NCBI RefSeq assembly: GCF_030845195.1
Contig: NZ_CP132543.1
Span: 3,861,501 to 3,925,500, forward strand
Source: Sanyastnella coralliicola
Lineage (GTDB): Bacteria > Bacteroidota > Bacteroidia > Flavobacteriales_D > Sanyastnellaceae
DNA length: 64,000 bases
Reading direction: 5' to 3'
Below, piece after piece: positions 38,201 through 42,523 of the stretch. The notes beneath the pieces are model-generated. The model saw only the letters and a list, made by a program, of their open reading frames with translations, made no database searches and had not been told where the DNA came from. The first letter of the stretch is position 1. Each line of letters starts with the position of its first letter. Made by a program: the position numbers and the translations under genes.

Positions 38201-39441
38201 GACGACCCTTCACCGTCGCCGCTGTAGAATGTGTAAGAGTCTTGAACAAAAGTCATCGGAGTACCAACATTGGCTCCGAGAATTGGGTCGTTAATCTGGT
38301 TGATGAACAAAATTCCTGTTTGGTCACCCGCGAGGAAAATATCGATGTCACCATCGTTATCAACGTCTCCACAAGTCATACCGTCAATTCGGTTGCTGCT
38401 AAAGCCTGTTGGAATACCGGTTGCAGTTCCTAGTGCGACAAAGTTACCGTTGTCGTTTTCAAAGATTTGGTTGTCATCATTCTCAGTCCAGAATAAATCA
38501 AAGTCACCGTCATTATCGAAATCCGAGAAGTTAACCGCACCCTTGTTTCCATTGCTAGCTTGTCCAACGTCAATGGATTCGTCGAAAGTACCTCCCACAT
38601 TTCGGAAAAAGTCAACCTGATCTCGTTTACGAGCAATGAAATCAACCCATCCGTCATTGTCGTAGTCGGTTGTTGATCCGTAGTCACCGTCAGTAGCTTC
38701 TTGAGCTAATCCTAGAGGCCAGCTCGCTGGATTCCACCATTGGTAGGAACCTGTGATGGCTGTTACATGTGTGAAATGACCGGTTCCGTCATTTTCGAGC
38801 ATGTCAATACCATAGTTGTGGTTGTCGAAAATGATGTCGAGGAATCCATCACCGTTGTAGTCCAGGAACCCCATCCCTTCACTGTTTACACCGTCAGCAA
38901 CGTAGAAACTACCCGAAGCCGACCCATTGTAATCTTGAGGCGTGTTTCCTCCAGTTCCATCACCAAAAGTGTTGGTGGTTGGATCTTGGAGGTAAACCTC
39001 GATTCCATCGAAGGCGGTGTTTCTAGCGAAATCAGGCCATCCATCGTTGTTCAAGTCTCCCCAAACAACGCAACGTTCACGTCCGTCCCACGCTAGCGCA
39101 GGAGCTACTGAACTTGTTACATCAGTAAATGAACCACCGTTGTTGCGGTAGAAGTAAGATCGGTTGTTGCGATTAACAACAAGGTCAAAATCTCCATCAA
39201 GATCATAATCGCAGAAAGCAAAACCACCATCCTTGTTACCACCGAGATCGATGTTATAACCGGATGCGTTTTCCGTCCATGACGTTTGAGCAAATGATGG
39301 GAAAGTAATCGCGAAGGTCAATAGGGTGAAGACCAATTTACTTGCACCAATTTGTGCAATGCGATGTGCGTAACCGCCTGGTGTAGAGGCGTTATGGCGG
39401 TTTGATCCACCAAAAAATAGAGACAATATTAGACTAGACAT
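17290..39441 (-). CDS. giant SprB-like T9SS adhesin, 7383 residues
   Basis: A single uninterrupted 22-kb frame. The signal peptide is long (about 51 residues, cleavage near PSFAQ). Then: seven FG-GAP/VCBS calcium-type repeats (DxDxDGxxD, e.g. DYDNDGWVDF), an ASPIC/UnbV-like region, an Ig-like VCBS domain, a nidogen-like domain (VYINNNGNVSFDN...APFWGDVDT), and a LamG domain (FSIEFWFQPEAS...LYIDGTL) nested inside the first HYR domain. Two PKD-plus-SprB-repeat blocks follow (CEGESTTLTASATG; DPTCGLNNGSITF). About 66 HYR repeats of 78-84 residues (typically ISCPANISVGTDDDDCFATV...DNCGVASV) fill most of the rest. The end is an Ig-like domain and the gliding-associated sorting domain (IPEGISPDGDGVNDTFEIIG...YNRWGRLVYES...YLNR). 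It is exported by T9SS to the cell surface, probably for gliding or adhesion. Most HYR units keep four cysteines. Substrate or ligand is unknown. Confidence 0.93.
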   Translation of the reverse strand: MSSLILSLFFGGSNRHNASTPGGYAHRIAQIGASKLVFTLLTFAITFPSFAQTSWTENASGYNIDLGGNKDGGFAFCDYDLDGDFDLVVNRNNRSYFYRNNGGSFTDVTSSVAPALAWDGRERCVVWGDLNNDGWPDFARNTAFDGIEVYLQDPTTNTFGDGTGGNTPQDYNGSASGSFYVADGVNSEGMGFLDYNGDGFLDIIFDNHNYGIDMLENDGTGHFTHVTAITGSYQWWNPASWPLGLAQEATDGDYGSTTDYDNDGWVDFIARKRDQVDFFRNVGGTFDESIDVGQASNGNKGAVNFSDFDNDGDFDLFWTENDDNQIFENDNGNFVALGTATGIPTGFSSNRIDGMTCGDVDNDGDIDIFLAGDQTGILFINQINDPILGANVGTPMTFVQDSYTFYSGDGEGSSFVDVDNDGDLDLYVNIRNGNNRLFINQLSGTPSNNYLFVDIKENRASANMPSGVERDALGATLRLVDCEGNVISGIREINGGNGHGTQDVARIHFGLPNGPADYYILQASYPNIVGEERLQINEEIRPADYAYQLYEIAPAASTNNAPEGQNDIVYYTENTTITVDVIADNGNGVDSDPDGDPLTVMTTLGTGPSNGTAVVNANNTITYTPDADFTGIDSFTYYLSDNPTCPAAGMIDEVTVELIYQGSLDNCVIGFDPYTWTQISPNDDGSVGPVALPFDFDLYGTTYSSVYINNNGNVSFDNPYWWYTSTGFPITTPMVAPFWGDVDTRDWFANGYQGEVWYNVTPDALYVTWMNVGPYYAGTAAHDDLQDTFTLVMSDGSGSVLAPGNNVAFFYGDMDWTTGSASGGTNGFGGSPATVGINAGNGVDYILMGMFDSDTDDYDGPAGNNDGVNWLEDQCLEFDVSSATNFPPVAQGFPQGNTINVCYGETQDITLGFTGPEFAETVSISMNDYAWSGVTVNSNTPGNPGQIDLTLNGDAVGTYLLTFTATDNNSSPESTVVDLTVNVIDCNCSAPPAVVCPPAVSANTDAGSCDGTVSVPQPSVLSTCFGFNALDFEATGDYVGLQDIVPNGDFSIEFWFQPEASSWSGTLFDMSEDNAAQGSNQRYFYISGDDSGMTFAFESDDDADIQIDANYDFSEVRWYHIVAVGTFGANDQHQLYIDGTLAGSDDTDASAKPTTYELPRIGTYGSAYVVPQNEFNGLIDNFRIYDTRLNSTTVNEIACGDLTAVPNNIVTNLDFEDGAGSAQASDVSTNGNNGALVNMDVNTAWVYSDLVMECMTVTNDYTGTDDASGIYPLGTTTVTWTVTNTAGASSTCSHDVIVADTEDPTATCQDVTLYLDASGQASLNPSDIEVSSSDNCGIADVSLSQTTFDCSDLSAPLIVSSSNGYDVIIDVNAVSINPATVSCPWGYNYTVELDYDVSFSGVNIPSNLYTLQGTIGCDPANHFFNLPNSGGSGSVTSANSYNSDSDCATATPESLGCNTITIQISGPGIPETFVVMPSNTVPVDLIVEDNAGNIGTCTANITIIDDIAPTITCAADITASTNAAGCTANVTVPAPSTADNCSVASLTNDYNGTASANDNYPVGTTTITWTVTDNAGNTATCTQNITVTNNLSANAGTNVTICEGESTTLTASATGSGPFNYLWDSGLGTGASHTVSPIPSAYANENFTYNVTVTDANGCTDTDQVTVTVMSTPDATYTTVDPTCGLNNGSITFNFVDHPNRSSIEFSLNGGSSYQSAVADNAGTVTYNGLAPGSYTLTTRWGNDQCPITLGTVVLTDIDNTPPTVSCPSNISVGASAVGCNASVTVPPVTANDNCSIASIVNDYTGTSNASGTYPVGITTVNWTVTDYNGNTATCSMTVTVVDDVDPTIACPANISVGTDTDDCFATVSLGTPTTNDNCGVASVANNAPATFPIGTTNVVWTVTDNAGNTATCTQTVTVTDDEDPTISCPSNISVGTDADDCFATVALGTPTTNDNCGVASVSNNAPATFPIGTTNVVWTVTDNAGNTATCTQTVTVADDENPTISCAGNVSVNTNAAGCTANVTVPAPSTADNCSVASVTNDYNGTASANDNYPVGTTTITWTVTDNAGNTATCTQNITVTNNLSANAGTNVTICEGESTTLTASATGSGPFNYLWDGGLGTGASHTVSPIPSAYANENFTYNVTVTDANGCTSTDQVTVTVESTPDATYTTVDPTCGLNNGSITFNFADHPNRTGIEFSIDGGSSYETTVADNIGSVTYNGLAPGSYTLLARWGNNECPITLGTVVLTDIDNTPPTVSCPSNISVGASAAGCNASVTVPPVTANDNCSIASIVNDYTGTSDASGTYPVGTTTVNWTVTDYNGNTATCSMTVTVVDDVDPTIACPANISVGTDTDDCFATVALGTPTTNDNCGVASVSNNAPATFPIGTTNVVWTVTDNAGNTATCVQTVTVADDEDPTISCPANISVGTDTDDCFATVALGTPTTDDNCGVASVSNNAPATFPVGTTNVVWTVTDNAGNTATCVQTVTVADDEDPTISCPGNISVGTDNDDCFATVALGTPTTDDNCGVASVTNNAPSTFPLGTTTVTWTVTDNAGNSATCSQTVTVSDNENPTISCPGNISVGTDNDDCFATVALGTPTTDDNCGVSSVVNDAPATFPVGTTNVTWTVTDNAGNTATCVQTVTVADDENPTISCPANISVGTDNDDCFATVALGAPSTTDNCGVASVVNDAPATFPLGTTTVTWTVTDNAGNTATCVQTVTVADDEDPTISCPANISVGTDNDDCFATVTLGTPTTDDNCAVASVSNDAPATFPIGTTTVTWTVTDNAGNTATCVQTVTVADDENPTISCPANISVGTDDDDCFATVALGTPTTDDNCGVADVSNDAPATFPIGTTNVTWTVTDNAGNSATCVQTVTVSDDENPTISCPANISVGTDDDDCFATVALGTPTTDDNCGVANVSNDAPATFPIGTTNVTWTVTDNAGNTATCVQTVTVADDENPTISCPANISVGTDDDDCFATVALGTPTTDDNCAVASVSNDAPATFPIGTTNVTWTVTDNAGNSATCIQTVTVADDEDPTIDCPANISVGTDDDDCFATVALGTPTTDDNCAVASVSNDAPATFPIGTTNVTWTVTDNAGNTATCVQTVTVADDENPTISCPANISVGTDDDDCFATVALGTPTTDDNCAVASVSNDAPATFPIGTTNVTWTVTDNAGNTATCVQTVTVADDENPTISCPANISVGTDDDDCFATVALGTPTTDDNCGVASVSNNAPATFPIGTTNVTWTVTDNAGNTATCVQTVTVADDENPTISCPANISVGTDDDDCFATVALGTPTTDDNCAVASVSNDAPATFPIGTTNVTWTVTDNAGNTATCVQTVTVADDENPTISCPANISVGTDDDDCFATVALGTPTTDDNCGVASVSNDAPATFPIGTTNVTWTVTDNAGNTATCVQTITVADDEDPTIDCPANISVGTDDDDCFATVALGTPTTDDNCAVASVSNDAPATFPIGTTNVTWTVTDNAGNTATCVQTVTVADDENPTISCPVNISVGTDDDDCFATVALGTPTTDDNCGVANVSNDAPATFPIGTTNVTWTVTDNAGNTATCVQTVTVADDEDPTIICPGNITQPADDGESFATVTIPVPTTDDNCAVVSVTNDITGTDNASGTYPLGITTITWTVTDAAGNTTTCVQTVNISDDEAPEITCPGDQTENFDADCALTLPDYTGLGTATDNTDPILIITQSPAPGTVVTSDTVVTLSTTDSAGNTSTCSFTVIITDVINPTISCPADLTQTADNGNCSALVTIAIPTTDDNCSVASVINDYTGTNNATGTYPVGVTTVTYTVADGSGNTTTCSFTVTVTDNEAPVITCPANITQTADAGVCEASVSVPALAANDNCDIDTIVNDYNGTDDASDDYPVGTTTVTFTVTDIHGNVSTCAFTVTVTDNENPTIDCPANISVGTDDDDCFATVALGTPTTDDNCGVASVSNNAPATFPIGTTNVTWTVTDNAGNTATCVQTVTVADDENPTISCPANISVGTDDDDCFATVALGTPTTDDNCGVASVSNDAPATFPLGTTNVTWTVTDNAGNTATCVQTVTVADDEDPTISCPANISVGTDDDDCFATVALGTPMTDDNCGVASVSNDAPATFPIGTTNVTWTVTDNAGNTATCVQTVTVADDENPTISCPANISVGTDDDDCFATVALGTPTTDDNCAVASVSNDAPATFPIGTTNVTWTVTDNAGNTATCVQTVTVADDENPTISCPANISVGTDDDDCFATVALGTPTTDDNCGVANVSNDAPATFPLGTTNVTWTVTDNAGNTATCVQTVTVTDDEDPTIDCPANISVGTDDNDCFATVALGTPTADDNCGVASVSNDAPATFPIGTTNVTWTVTDNAGNTATCVQTVTVADDEIPSIDCPADINVSADANCAFTVGNYISMVTSDDNCDLSLDITQSPAPGTVVTGTTTVTMTSTDDAGNSNSCTFQLIVEDNTDPVITTCAPDATINVDGDCEALLPDYTSLAAATDNCDTDVTFTQSPAPGTSFAGHGTVITVTLTATDDNGNTDECTFDVTLLDDINPTIDCPANITVTADANNCDAAVTIPVPSTDDNCVVASVINDYTGTDNASATYPVGTTTVTYTVTDVAGNTAMCSFTVTVTDNEAPSIVCPADITVSADAGNCDAAITIAIPTTDDNCAVASVVNNYNNTNNASDTYPVGTTTVIYTVTDIHGNDTTCAFDITVTDNEIPEITCPANLTQTADNGSCDAFVAIPVPATDDNCTVASVINDYTGTDDASATYPVGTTTVTYTVTDAAGNIETCAFTVTITDDEAPEITCPANITQTADAGVCEASVSVPALAEDDNCAVDTIVNDYNGTDDASDVYPVGTTTVTFTVTDIHGNVSTCAFTVTVTDNENPTIDCPANISVGTDDDDCFATVALGTPIADDNCAVASVSNDAPATFPIGTTNVTWTVTDNAGNTATCVQTVTVADDEDPTIDCPANISVGTDDDDCFATVSLGTPTTDDNCAVASVSNDAPATFPLGTTTVTWTVTDNAGNTATCVQTVTVADDEDPTIDCPANISVGTDDNDCFATVALGTPTTDDNCGVANVSNDAPATFPIGTTNVTWTVTDNAGNTATCVQTVTVADDEIPSIDCPADISVSADANCAFTVGNYLAMVSADDNCDTSLDLVQVPAPGDIVAGTTTVTVTATDDAGNSNSCTFQLIVEDNTDPVITTCAPDATINVDGDCEALLPDYTSLAAATDNCDTDVTFTQSPAPGTSFAGHGTVITVTLTATDDNGNTDECTFDVTLLDDIDPTIDCPANITVTADANNCDAAVTIQVPSTDDNCVVASVINDYTGTDNASATYPVGTTTVTYTVTDVAGNTAMCSFTVTVTDNEAPSIVCPADITVSADAGNCDAAITIAIPTTDDNCAVASVVNNYNNTNNASDTYPVGTTTVIYTVTDIHGNDTTCAFDITVTDNEIPEITCPANLTQTADNGSCDAFVAIPVPATDDNCTVASVINDYTGTDDASATYPVGTTTVTYTVTDAAGNIETCAFTVTITDDEAPEITCPANITQTADAGVCEASVSVPAIAEDDNCAVDTIVNDYNGTDDASDVYPVGTTTVTFTVTDIHGNVSTCAFTVTVTDNENPTIDCPANITQAADAGSCDGTVIVPLPTTDDNCAVASVENDFNGTDNASGVYPPGNTTVIWTVTDIHGNEAQCSMVVTIVDSEDPAIICPDDINQTADAGVCEALVSIAIPPTSDNCGIASVTNDYNGSNDATDVYPVGTTTVTYTIIDNAGNQSQCSFEVTITDDEAPVITCPGDINQTADATVCEASVSVPALAATDNCDIASIVNDYNGTADASDVYPVGTTTVTYTVTDIHGNVSTCQFTVTVNDDEAPVITCPADINQTADATVCEASVSVPALTATDNCDIASIVNDYNGTADASDVYPVGTTTVTYTVTDIHGNVSTCAFTVTVTDDEAPVITCPADINLTADATVCEASVSVPALAATDNCDIASIVNDYNGTANASDVYPEGTTTVTYTVTDIHGNVSICAFTVTVTDDEAPVITCPADINQTADATVCEASVSVPALAATDNCDIASIMNDYNGTADASDVYPVGTTTVTYTVTDIHGNVSTCEFTVTVTDDEAPVITCPADINQTADATVCEASVSVPALAATDNCDIASIVNDYNGTADASDVYPVGTTTVTYTVTDIHGNVSTCAFTVTVTDDEAPAINCPASITQTADAGGCDAVVSIPVPTGDDNCGVASIVNDYNGTADASDIYTIGTTTVTWTITDIHGNTETCAIEVTITDDELPVINCPSDITQTADAGVCEAMISIDLPFTDDNCGVASATNDYNGSADASDVYPVGTTVVTYTVVDNAGNETQCTFEVTVTDDEAPVITCPAEINQTADAGVCEASVSVPALAATDNCDIASIVNDYNGTSDASDVYPVGTTTVTFTVTDIHGNVTECAFNVTVTDDEAPVITCPENIIQTADAGVCEAVITIPAIETADNCAVDTIVNDYNGTADASDVYPVGTTTVTYTVTDIHGNVSICAFTVTVTDDEVPVITCPEDMVELVDDACEFIIPDYTALAVTSDNCDLDLDLTQVPAPGTVISGSGTLQVIEITATDDSGNNTTCAFNITLDDVIAPSIVCPENQTEIVDGDCNFEIPDYTGMAVAADNCSVPVLSQVPAVGTIVGLGTHDVTITAVDPDGNETSCTFQINVIDSTPPMIVCPEDQIEPLGDDCSFTLPDYLSMVESNDNCSDVTLTQSPAAGTEIFENTTITVMSEDIYGNFSLCQFEVILEDFIAPTIVCPADIELNNDLGVCGALVNYDLPETDDNCTVASLVLTEGLNSGEVFPVGQTVVSYEVTDGFGNTANCSFTVTVIDNELPTITCAADIFANADADQCGTVVTYDLPTTSDNCAIAEVNMIEGLASGEVFPVGITTVTYEAIDVNGNVNTCSFNVEITDTLAPVVDGCLENIVVENDLDECGAVVDFELPTATDNCAVTAVVLELGLEPGSFFPLGTTEMTYSFTDEAGNTSYCSFSVTVNDTQEATITCPGDMTVSNDTGICGAFVNYPLPTVTDNCEAGEVVMLEGIPSGELFPVGETVLSFEVIDGSGNVSNCSFIVTVEDTEAPVILCPEDITQIDPVVFFDEPFFTDNCEANLILLEGMESGSEFPHGYTEIVYVATDLAGNADTCSFTILVNTPPVAEDDTAEVFEEDDDINIDPLDNDYDPDGDDITITYVEAQNGDVTINSAGGINYDPFLDWCGTDTITYVICDPFMACDTAQIVVEVECFIDLIIPEGISPDGDGVNDTFEIIGLEDYPVNRLSIYNRWGRLVYESEDYQNDWDGTSQDALTLGSGALPEGTYFIVLELENGALRPVKGYVYLNR
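18697..18709 (-). repeat. recurrent motif, variant CGCTATCGCGGAA
   Basis: Inside the adhesin gene, sense, encoding AIAE in a late HYR repeat. A one-mismatch copy (CGCTAACGCGGAT) lies at 18776-18788. Confidence 0.45.
20800..22060 (-). repeat. tandem 252-bp HYR units (type PADINQTADATVCEAS)
   Basis: Five consecutive 84-residue HYR units nearly identical in DNA, inside the adhesin gene. Each carries the plus-strand sequence GCTAGCGCAGGAACGCTAAC or a close variant, which resembles the recurrent motif with one inserted A. Confidence 0.8.
22534..23885 (-). repeat. 1.35-kb internal duplication, copy 1
   Basis: Near-identical to 24742-26093 with a constant offset of 2208 bases; only scattered single-base changes are seen. 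Encodes five to six diverse HYR domains, including ITTCAPDATINVDGDCEALLPD. Confidence 0.85.
24080..24760 (-). repeat. three 234-bp HYR units between the duplicated blocks
   Basis: Three 78-residue units of the DDCFATVALGTPTTDDNC type separate the two copies of the 1.35-kb block. They belong to the same unit family as the arrays at 26.3-27.7 and 28.7-32.4 kb. Confidence 0.75.
24742..26093 (-). repeat. 1.35-kb internal duplication, copy 2
   Basis: Second copy of the block at 22534-23885 (offset 2208 bases, 736 codons, so in frame). Confidence 0.85.
26290..27680 (-). repeat. six 234-bp HYR units
   Basis: Six near-identical 78-residue units, acidic run GTDDDDC conserved, inside the adhesin gene. 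Confidence 0.8.
28690..32440 (-). repeat. sixteen 234-bp HYR units
   Basis: About sixteen consecutive 78-residue HYR units. Units nearer the 5' end of the gene (31-32.4 kb) are more diverged (GTDTDDC, GTDNDDC); those further on are almost uniform (GTDDDDC), a pattern of recent tandem expansion or gene conversion. Confidence 0.85.
32230..33390 (-). repeat. HYR-SprB-PKD-HYR block, copy 2
   Basis: Closely matches 33712-34872 at a constant offset of 1482 bases (494 codons, in frame). Some stretches around 33.0-33.2 kb are almost identical. Boundaries are approximate. Confidence 0.8.
33712..34872 (-). repeat. HYR-SprB-PKD-HYR block, copy 1
   Basis: First copy in gene order of the 1482-base-offset duplication; carries the PKD segment CEGESTTLTASATG and the SprB repeat DPTCGLNNGSITF. 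Confidence 0.8.
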
Positions 39442-39743
39442 AACTTGTGGGAGTTATGGGTAAATACTTAGTAAGTGCGTGTAACGCTATGTAATCAGGG
39501 TGTGCTTAACGCTTTTGACAGGACGGTTGTGAGTCAAAAAAACGTACCTGAGATTCAGGTTTCTTGCAGTGATCTGTAGTTAGCGTTCTCATCGGGTTCT
39601 AAATTGTATTTAGTCAGGTTAGATAGTGTGTGTTGTCGTAGTTTTCATATCCTTTTACTGGAGGACTACACAAAAGGTTATGTTTTGAGGGCACTTTTTT
39701 CAGAATTGTCCTACAAGCCTTGTCAGACGCTGACTTTCAAGAC
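39442..39743. other. non-coding leader/promoter region of the giant adhesin
   Basis: About 300 bases without a credible gene between the adhesin start and the terminators of the upstream OmpA gene. It holds a hairpin with a T-run (39536-39560, minus). A weak -7-like GTATTTAC lies about 25 bases before the adhesin ATG. If transcription starts upstream of the hairpin, the adhesin has a long leader with an attenuator-like element; if downstream, the hairpin is unexplained. Confidence 0.5.
39536..39560 (-). terminator. terminator-like hairpin in adhesin leader
   Basis: Minus strand ACCTGA - ATC - TCAGGT, then ACG and seven T. The stem is short (6 bp), so strength is doubtful. Confidence 0.4.
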
Positions 39744-39774
39744 AAAAAAAATGTGCATCCAATTTAGATGCACA
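39744..39774 (-). terminator. second terminator after OmpA gene
   Basis: Minus strand TGTGCATC - 7 bases - GATGCACA followed by eight T. It lies directly behind the stronger hairpin at 39781-39802. Confidence 0.8.
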
Positions 39775-39802
39775 AAAAAAGGCCCCGACTTTCGCCGGGA
39801 CC
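39774..39802 (-). terminator. first terminator after OmpA gene
   Basis: Minus strand GGTCCCGGC - GAAA - GTCGGGGCC (9 pairs including G-T wobbles, GAAA tetraloop) followed by seven T, 22 bases after the stop codon. Confidence 0.88.
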
Positions 39803-39824
39803 CGAGCCAATTGTATGGCCAGCC

Positions 39825-42275
39825 TTAGTTGTTCGGTACGATCGTGCCTGGAATGATCAAATGGATCTCCGCACGTCGGTTCAGTCTATGTTGTGTTGAA
39901 TTACAGTCGACACCATCAAAACAGTCGTTTACTGGTTCTTCTTCTCCAAGAGATACAATCTTGATGCGAGAGGCATCAATGCCCATGGAGGCGAACTTTT
40001 TCTTGGTGCTTTCTGCTCGTCGTTGAGAAAGTCGTTTGTTATAGGAAGAACTACCTCTTGAATCGGTGTGTGCCCGAATCTCCATTTCCATCTCAGGATG
40101 TGAGATCATTTGTTGGGCGATTTCTTCGACTTTAAATGCTTCTTGTTCCGAAACGGTACTCTTGTCGAATCCAAAATAAAGGTCTTCTGCGTGCACGATG
40201 GTTGAACTACCTGCCACGCGTATGTCTCTACCCTCTTCGGCGTAAGCCAAAAGCTCACCAGCATCTTCAGCTGTCACCACTCCACCTTCGGTGGAAGCCA
40301 TCAAGGCGGCTACCAAAGTGACTTCGGTATCAGTATTTTCCTCCATTTGAGGCTCTTCGTTGAGCGCCAAATTCCAGTTGTCTGCCGGTTGAAGGAATCG
40401 CAGATGACCTTCATCATCTGTAACGTATCGCGTTTGTTGAACTCCGTCGGCATCTTTCCATGTCATCGCCTGCATGTGCCCAGGAGCAATCTTGAATTCC
40501 GCGCTAGCGTCTTTCGTATTGAAAGCTTTGACAGAACCTGTTTCCAAGTCTTTAATGAATACACGCGTACCAGGTGCAGGACAATGAGGTGACAATGGAT
40601 TCCACTGCGCCATCAAGTATTGCTCGCCTTCGGCTTCTTCCGCCGGATAGTCAGCATGGTCAGTCAAATTCTTGTCTTGCCAATATTTCGTTGGGATCTT
40701 CTTTTTACGATAAGTGCCGGTTCGGTAAGCGTTCAATTCCGCATCAGCGAGGAAAGACTCACGATTTGGACTATCATAAACGTACTTCAAACCATAAGGT
40801 GTCTCTTCAGGTTTGCAGTGCATGACCATCGGATTTCCATCTTGCTGCCATGTAATTTCATAGGTGTCTTGACCATTGAATTCTGCCTGGAAATGTCCGC
40901 GCATTGCAGATTTTACCGCTAACTCATCTGTTGTCAAGTTTCGAACTTCTACCCGCTCAGGGTAAAGCGGATTACCACTAGGATCCATCAGTACAATTTC
41001 AGCTTCAATGATCTCATTCATCTTTTCCCAGAAGAAAAGGTCATCTCCACCGAGCGTTACATCACGATTAGAAGTAAAGTATCCATATTCTCCACCCATG
41101 TACACCAGACCGAAATCATCATCACGGCTATTGACAGGCATTCCAGGGTTGGTTACCACCATCGGATTCATGTTGATGTCTGCAAAGAAAATGTCCAAAC
41201 CACCAAGGGTAGGGTGTCCATCTGATGCGAAACAGAATGTTCCATCAGGAGCAAAGGAAGGGTAGATCTCATTTCCTTCGGTGTTTACCTCCATGTCAAG
41301 CGGACGAGGAGTATCCCAGCGATTGAATTCTTCGAGCCAATCGCAGTAATAGATGTCCATTCCGCCCATTCCACCTTTTCGGTTGGAACTAAAAAATAGC
41401 TTCGAACCATCTGGAGAAATCGCTGGGTAAGCGCAACTCGTCAGGTCGTCATTGTGCTCAAAGACAGGGACTTCCATCCAAACGCCTTCGATCATCTTAT
41501 AACTCAAGATCATTGAAAATACAGCACCTTTCTCATCAAGCGCAGGTTCGCCTTTCTTGGCGAGGAATTTCGTTACATACAACACTTCGCGTTCAGCATC
41601 AAAGCATGAAGGACCTTCATTGAAACGTGAGTTTACTTGTCCTTTCAATGGCTCAGCTGATACAAGATTGAAAACGTCATCTACAGTAGTTTGGTAGAGG
41701 TCATAGTTCTGTAGAAAACGCTTGTGTGGGTACCATCCTTCGTCAATACCCGTGGCAATAGGTACAATCAATAGATCATTGTACTTCGTTGGACTAATCA
41801 AGGCGCGTTGCTCGTTGGCCCCAATGCCTTGCACTTGATATTCATGCTTGTCGATCTCAAGGTCGGCATAGTACTTCGGGTCACTCATCACGCGTTTTGA
41901 ACGGGAGTCACCTGGGATTTGAGTCTGATACTGCTGCATCCAATACGTTGCAGCTTCATATTCGCCCAGGCTACGATGAACCTCACTACAATAGTAGTAA
42001 TCCAAGGCGTCGTATGAACCCATGTCTACAGCCTGTTTATAGTACTCCTTAGCTTCTTCAGGAACGCCCATCAAACGATAGCAATCGGCGATTCTACGAA
42101 GTACAAAGGCACTTTCAGGATGTTTTTGATGAACACGATTGAACTCTTCAAGAGCATCGAAATAATCGTACTCAATGAAGAGAATCTCACCCTTTCGGGC
42201 CCACTTAGGAATGTCTTCTGCTGCGAATGTCGAAACGCTGAGCAAAAGCAATAGGATGGCGCTTAAGTGTTTCAT
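39825..42275 (-). CDS. TPR / PD40 / OmpA outer-membrane protein, second copy
   Basis: An 816-residue paralogue of the OmpA protein at the other end of the adhesin locus. Signal peptide MKHLSAILLLLLSVSTFAAE; TPR-like repeats (about 25-130, FDALEEFNRVHQKHPESAFVLRRIADCYRLMG); PD40 propeller (about 160-420, with SPDGSKLFFSSNRKGGMGGMDIYYCD and FAPDGTFCFASDGHPTLGGLDIFFAD); a regulatory-type beta domain; an extra region of about 200 residues absent from the first copy; and a C-terminal OmpA domain (FGFDKSTVSEQE...AHTDSRGSSSYNKRLSQRRAES). It is expected in the outer membrane, binding peptidoglycan. It has its own tandem terminators, so it is probably transcribed separately from the adhesin-porP-ompA operon. 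Confidence 0.87.
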   Translation of the reverse strand: MKHLSAILLLLLSVSTFAAEDIPKWARKGEILFIEYDYFDALEEFNRVHQKHPESAFVLRRIADCYRLMGVPEEAKEYYKQAVDMGSYDALDYYYCSEVHRSLGEYEAATYWMQQYQTQIPGDSRSKRVMSDPKYYADLEIDKHEYQVQGIGANEQRALISPTKYNDLLIVPIATGIDEGWYPHKRFLQNYDLYQTTVDDVFNLVSAEPLKGQVNSRFNEGPSCFDAEREVLYVTKFLAKKGEPALDEKGAVFSMILSYKMIEGVWMEVPVFEHNDDLTSCAYPAISPDGSKLFFSSNRKGGMGGMDIYYCDWLEEFNRWDTPRPLDMEVNTEGNEIYPSFAPDGTFCFASDGHPTLGGLDIFFADINMNPMVVTNPGMPVNSRDDDFGLVYMGGEYGYFTSNRDVTLGGDDLFFWEKMNEIIEAEIVLMDPSGNPLYPERVEVRNLTTDELAVKSAMRGHFQAEFNGQDTYEITWQQDGNPMVMHCKPEETPYGLKYVYDSPNRESFLADAELNAYRTGTYRKKKIPTKYWQDKNLTDHADYPAEEAEGEQYLMAQWNPLSPHCPAPGTRVFIKDLETGSVKAFNTKDASAEFKIAPGHMQAMTWKDADGVQQTRYVTDDEGHLRFLQPADNWNLALNEEPQMEENTDTEVTLVAALMASTEGGVVTAEDAGELLAYAEEGRDIRVAGSSTIVHAEDLYFGFDKSTVSEQEAFKVEEIAQQMISHPEMEMEIRAHTDSRGSSSYNKRLSQRRAESTKKKFASMGIDASRIKIVSLGEEEPVNDCFDGVDCNSTQHRLNRRAEIHLIIPGTIVPNN
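40497..40509 (-). repeat. recurrent motif CGCTAGCGCGGAA
   Basis: Exact copy, inside the second OmpA gene, sense, encoding ASAE. Confidence 0.55.
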
Positions 42276-42523
42276 AATTATAGACTTCTACAAAACGAAT
42301 GTACTCTCAGTGTTGCGCCTGGTTGGTAAGCTGGAGGACGATGCCTCTGTGGGGAAATTCTGACATCCTGATGCTTTGAAGAATCAATCTTCGCAAGATG
42401 CTTAGACGTTAAAGTGTGTCAATATCCTAGAAGCACTGTGAGCGCTGGCTTTTCACGCTGATCGCGGAAGCGGAATTCTAGCTCAGAATTCATTATCTTC
42501 GCACACTTTCAAAAAGCACAAAA
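42276..42523. other. divergent intergenic region, ompA / ileS
   Basis: No gene seen. It holds a near-copy of the recurrent motif with one extra base (CGCTGATCGCGGAA, 42456-42469), a small inverted repeat (GAAGA-N5-TCTTC, about 42378-42392) and the ileS -7 box. On the minus strand a weak CGTTTTG box lies about 20 bases before the OmpA start. Confidence 0.5.
42494..42501 (+). promoter_or_regulatory. ileS operon -7 box
   Basis: TATCTTCG, one mismatch from TAnnTTTG, 22 bases before the ileS ATG. No clear -33 TTG. Confidence 0.45.

Noticed and set aside
39604-39828. Plus-strand 74-codon frame
   Set aside because: It runs through the two minus-strand terminators and has no promoter, start context or family resemblance.
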